A model generated the notes under the pieces. It was not told the DNA's origin. It worked only from the letters and a program-made list of their open reading frames with translations, and made no database searches. Both the position numbers and the translations under genes were made by a program. DNA of 64,000 nucleotides from Methanolobus sp. ZRKC5 (lineage in GTDB: Archaea > Halobacteriota > Methanosarcinia > Methanosarcinales > Methanosarcinaceae): assembly GCF_038446525.1 (NCBI RefSeq), contig NZ_CP151792.1, forward strand, positions 248,001 through 312,000. The letters are read 5' to 3'. Shown here one piece after another: positions 63,137-64,000 of the stretch; positions within the stretch are counted from its first letter, which is position 1, and every line of letters starts with the position of its first letter.

Positions 63137-64000
63137 TCTGTCTTCTTTAGAGGGTATAAAATCGTGTTGAAAAACACAGCACAGGGATCCAACGCAATTT
63201 TTCTCAAGCTTAACTCCTATTCCCATATAGGTCTTTAACGCATATAGGACCACATTTTGGTCTGTGTGTGCATATGCTGTTTCGGAAAGGTCCCTGACCA
63301 CCATCAAACGATCATTTGCACACCGTATCACGTCATAGCAAAGATGTCCTTCTGGTTCATCCAAGGGATTATAGTCAGTAGGTGTGTTCCACTGTCCCCA
63401 TGAATGAAGCAAACCCTCATCTAATCGATTGTAGAGTGCAAAGGTAGCTCCCATCAGTTCTCCGAAAAGAGCAGTAAGGTGATTGATGTTCTTCAATGGA
63501 TCAGTCCCAAAGCTTAAGAAACAGTCGTTCATCTTTCTTATGCGTTCTTCTGCCAGCTCACGTTGTTTAATCTCTTTTTTCAGAGATTTGTTGATACTTG
63601 TCACTTCTGATACATGCTGTTGAATAATTCTCTGTGACTCAAGATTGTGCATTAATGCACTCACCTGTTGGACAAATACCATGAAAGATATTCTGATCTC
63701 TTCACTTATTTCGTCATAATAATCCTTCTTTTCTGCAGATCGTCCTCCTAGAACAAATCCATGCAGATCTCCATCCTTGTAATAAGGAGCGTAAATTACC
63801 TGACACAATCCCAGCGATCCCCAGGGATTTGATGGGGCGGAAAATTCGATAAAAACACTGTCTTTTGAGTTCACAATTTCATCAGAAACTATCCATTCCA
63901 TGACCAATGGGTGTTTCTCCTCAAAACCGTAATTCTCCACGAGAGTTAAGCGATTATTAGTCGTATCATAAGTGAAGAGCGCACCGCATTCAACCTCAAA
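63134..64000 (-). CDS. GAF-domain sensor protein, N-terminal part of the amber-split kinase (cut by window edge)
   Basis: About 288 codons are visible and the frame stays open to the right edge, so the true start is outside the window. First GAF-like domain to about 63700 ('ECGALFTYDTTNNRLTLVENYGF', 'APYYKDGDLHGFVLGGRSAEKK'), a coiled-coil linker ('INKSLKKEIKQRELAEERIRKM'), then a second GAF domain ('FGTDPLKNINHLTALFGELMGATFALYNRLDEGLLHS', 'MGIGVKLEKNCVGSLCCVF') that continues past the TAG into the next frame segment. With 61202-63070 it would form one large cytosolic GAF/PAS kinase. Confidence 0.85.
   Translation of the reverse strand, partial: FEVECGALFTYDTTNNRLTLVENYGFEEKHPLVMEWIVSDEIVNSKDSVFIEFSAPSNPWGSLGLCQVIYAPYYKDGDLHGFVLGGRSAEKKDYYDEISEEIRISFMVFVQQVSALMHNLESQRIIQQHVSEVTSINKSLKKEIKQRELAEERIRKMNDCFLSFGTDPLKNINHLTALFGELMGATFALYNRLDEGLLHSWGQWNTPTDYNPLDEPEGHLCYDVIRCANDRLMVVRDLSETAYAHTDQNVVLYALKTYMGIGVKLEKNCVGSLCCVFQHDFIPSKEDR

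Overview
The window comes from a methane-producing archaeon, most likely a member of the Methanosarcinales. Evidence for this: methenyl-tetrahydromethanopterin cyclohydrolase (mch), the MptE pterin diphosphokinase, the archaeal corrinoid set (CobY, CobZ, and a threonine-phosphate decarboxylase fused to a Cys-rich domain), an MsvR-like redox regulator, a Taw2-type tRNA-wyosine enzyme, an archaeal tRNA intron, TATA-type promoters and many PAS/GAF sensor kinases. The DNA is AT-rich by eye. TAG is used as an ordinary stop by at least eight genes here.

Layout. 1-8.1 kb: partial DEVH helicase, inactivated KaiC/RadA-like protein, MTA phosphorylase family, DUF373 membrane protein, mptE, ileS. 8.1-8.7 kb: two nested 194-bp miniature elements. 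8.7-16 kb: a formylglycine-enzyme-like lipoprotein, then a leftward cobamide nucleotide-loop operon (two tandem cobD paralogues, cbiB, cobZ, cobS, cobY). 16-24.1 kb: AIM24-like protein, phosphoesterase, cupredoxin-like lipoprotein, trm1, winged-helix protein, DUF2110, msvR-like regulator, taw2, DUF2124, mch. 24.3-33.4 kb: hybrid kinase, dihydropteroate-synthase-like protein, ftsZ, M50 protease, potassium channel with a free RCK protein, TauE exporter. 33.4-42 kb: intron-containing tRNA-Arg(TCG), third miniature element, pheT, UbiA prenyltransferase, archaeal pilus-type ATPase and TadC-like membrane protein, rnhB. 42-48.7 kb: large secreted subtilase split by a complete IS66-family (ISBst12-type) element, with a lipoprotein gene upstream. 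49-54 kb: purS-purQ, a CDP-alcohol phosphatidyltransferase, a hypothetical, a fourth miniature element, a G-quadruplex motif and an asparagine-synthase/Dph6 fusion. 54-59 kb: two small hypotheticals and an iorA-iorB-paaK aryl-acid operon. 59.3-64 kb: two sensor kinases, one interrupted by an in-frame amber codon.

Strongest observations: (1) the IS66-family insertion separated the signal peptide from the mature part of a ~1419-residue subtilase, and the two halves rejoin exactly in frame if the element and one 8-bp duplication are removed; (2) four 194-bp miniature elements share that element's 15-bp termini, and two are identical over 194 bp; (3) one of the tandem cobD paralogues has lost the PLP lysine but kept the Cys-rich kinase-type domain; (4) an asparagine synthase is fused to a diphthamide-synthetase (Dph6) domain; (5) a sensor kinase is split by a single TAG in an otherwise continuous GAF domain.
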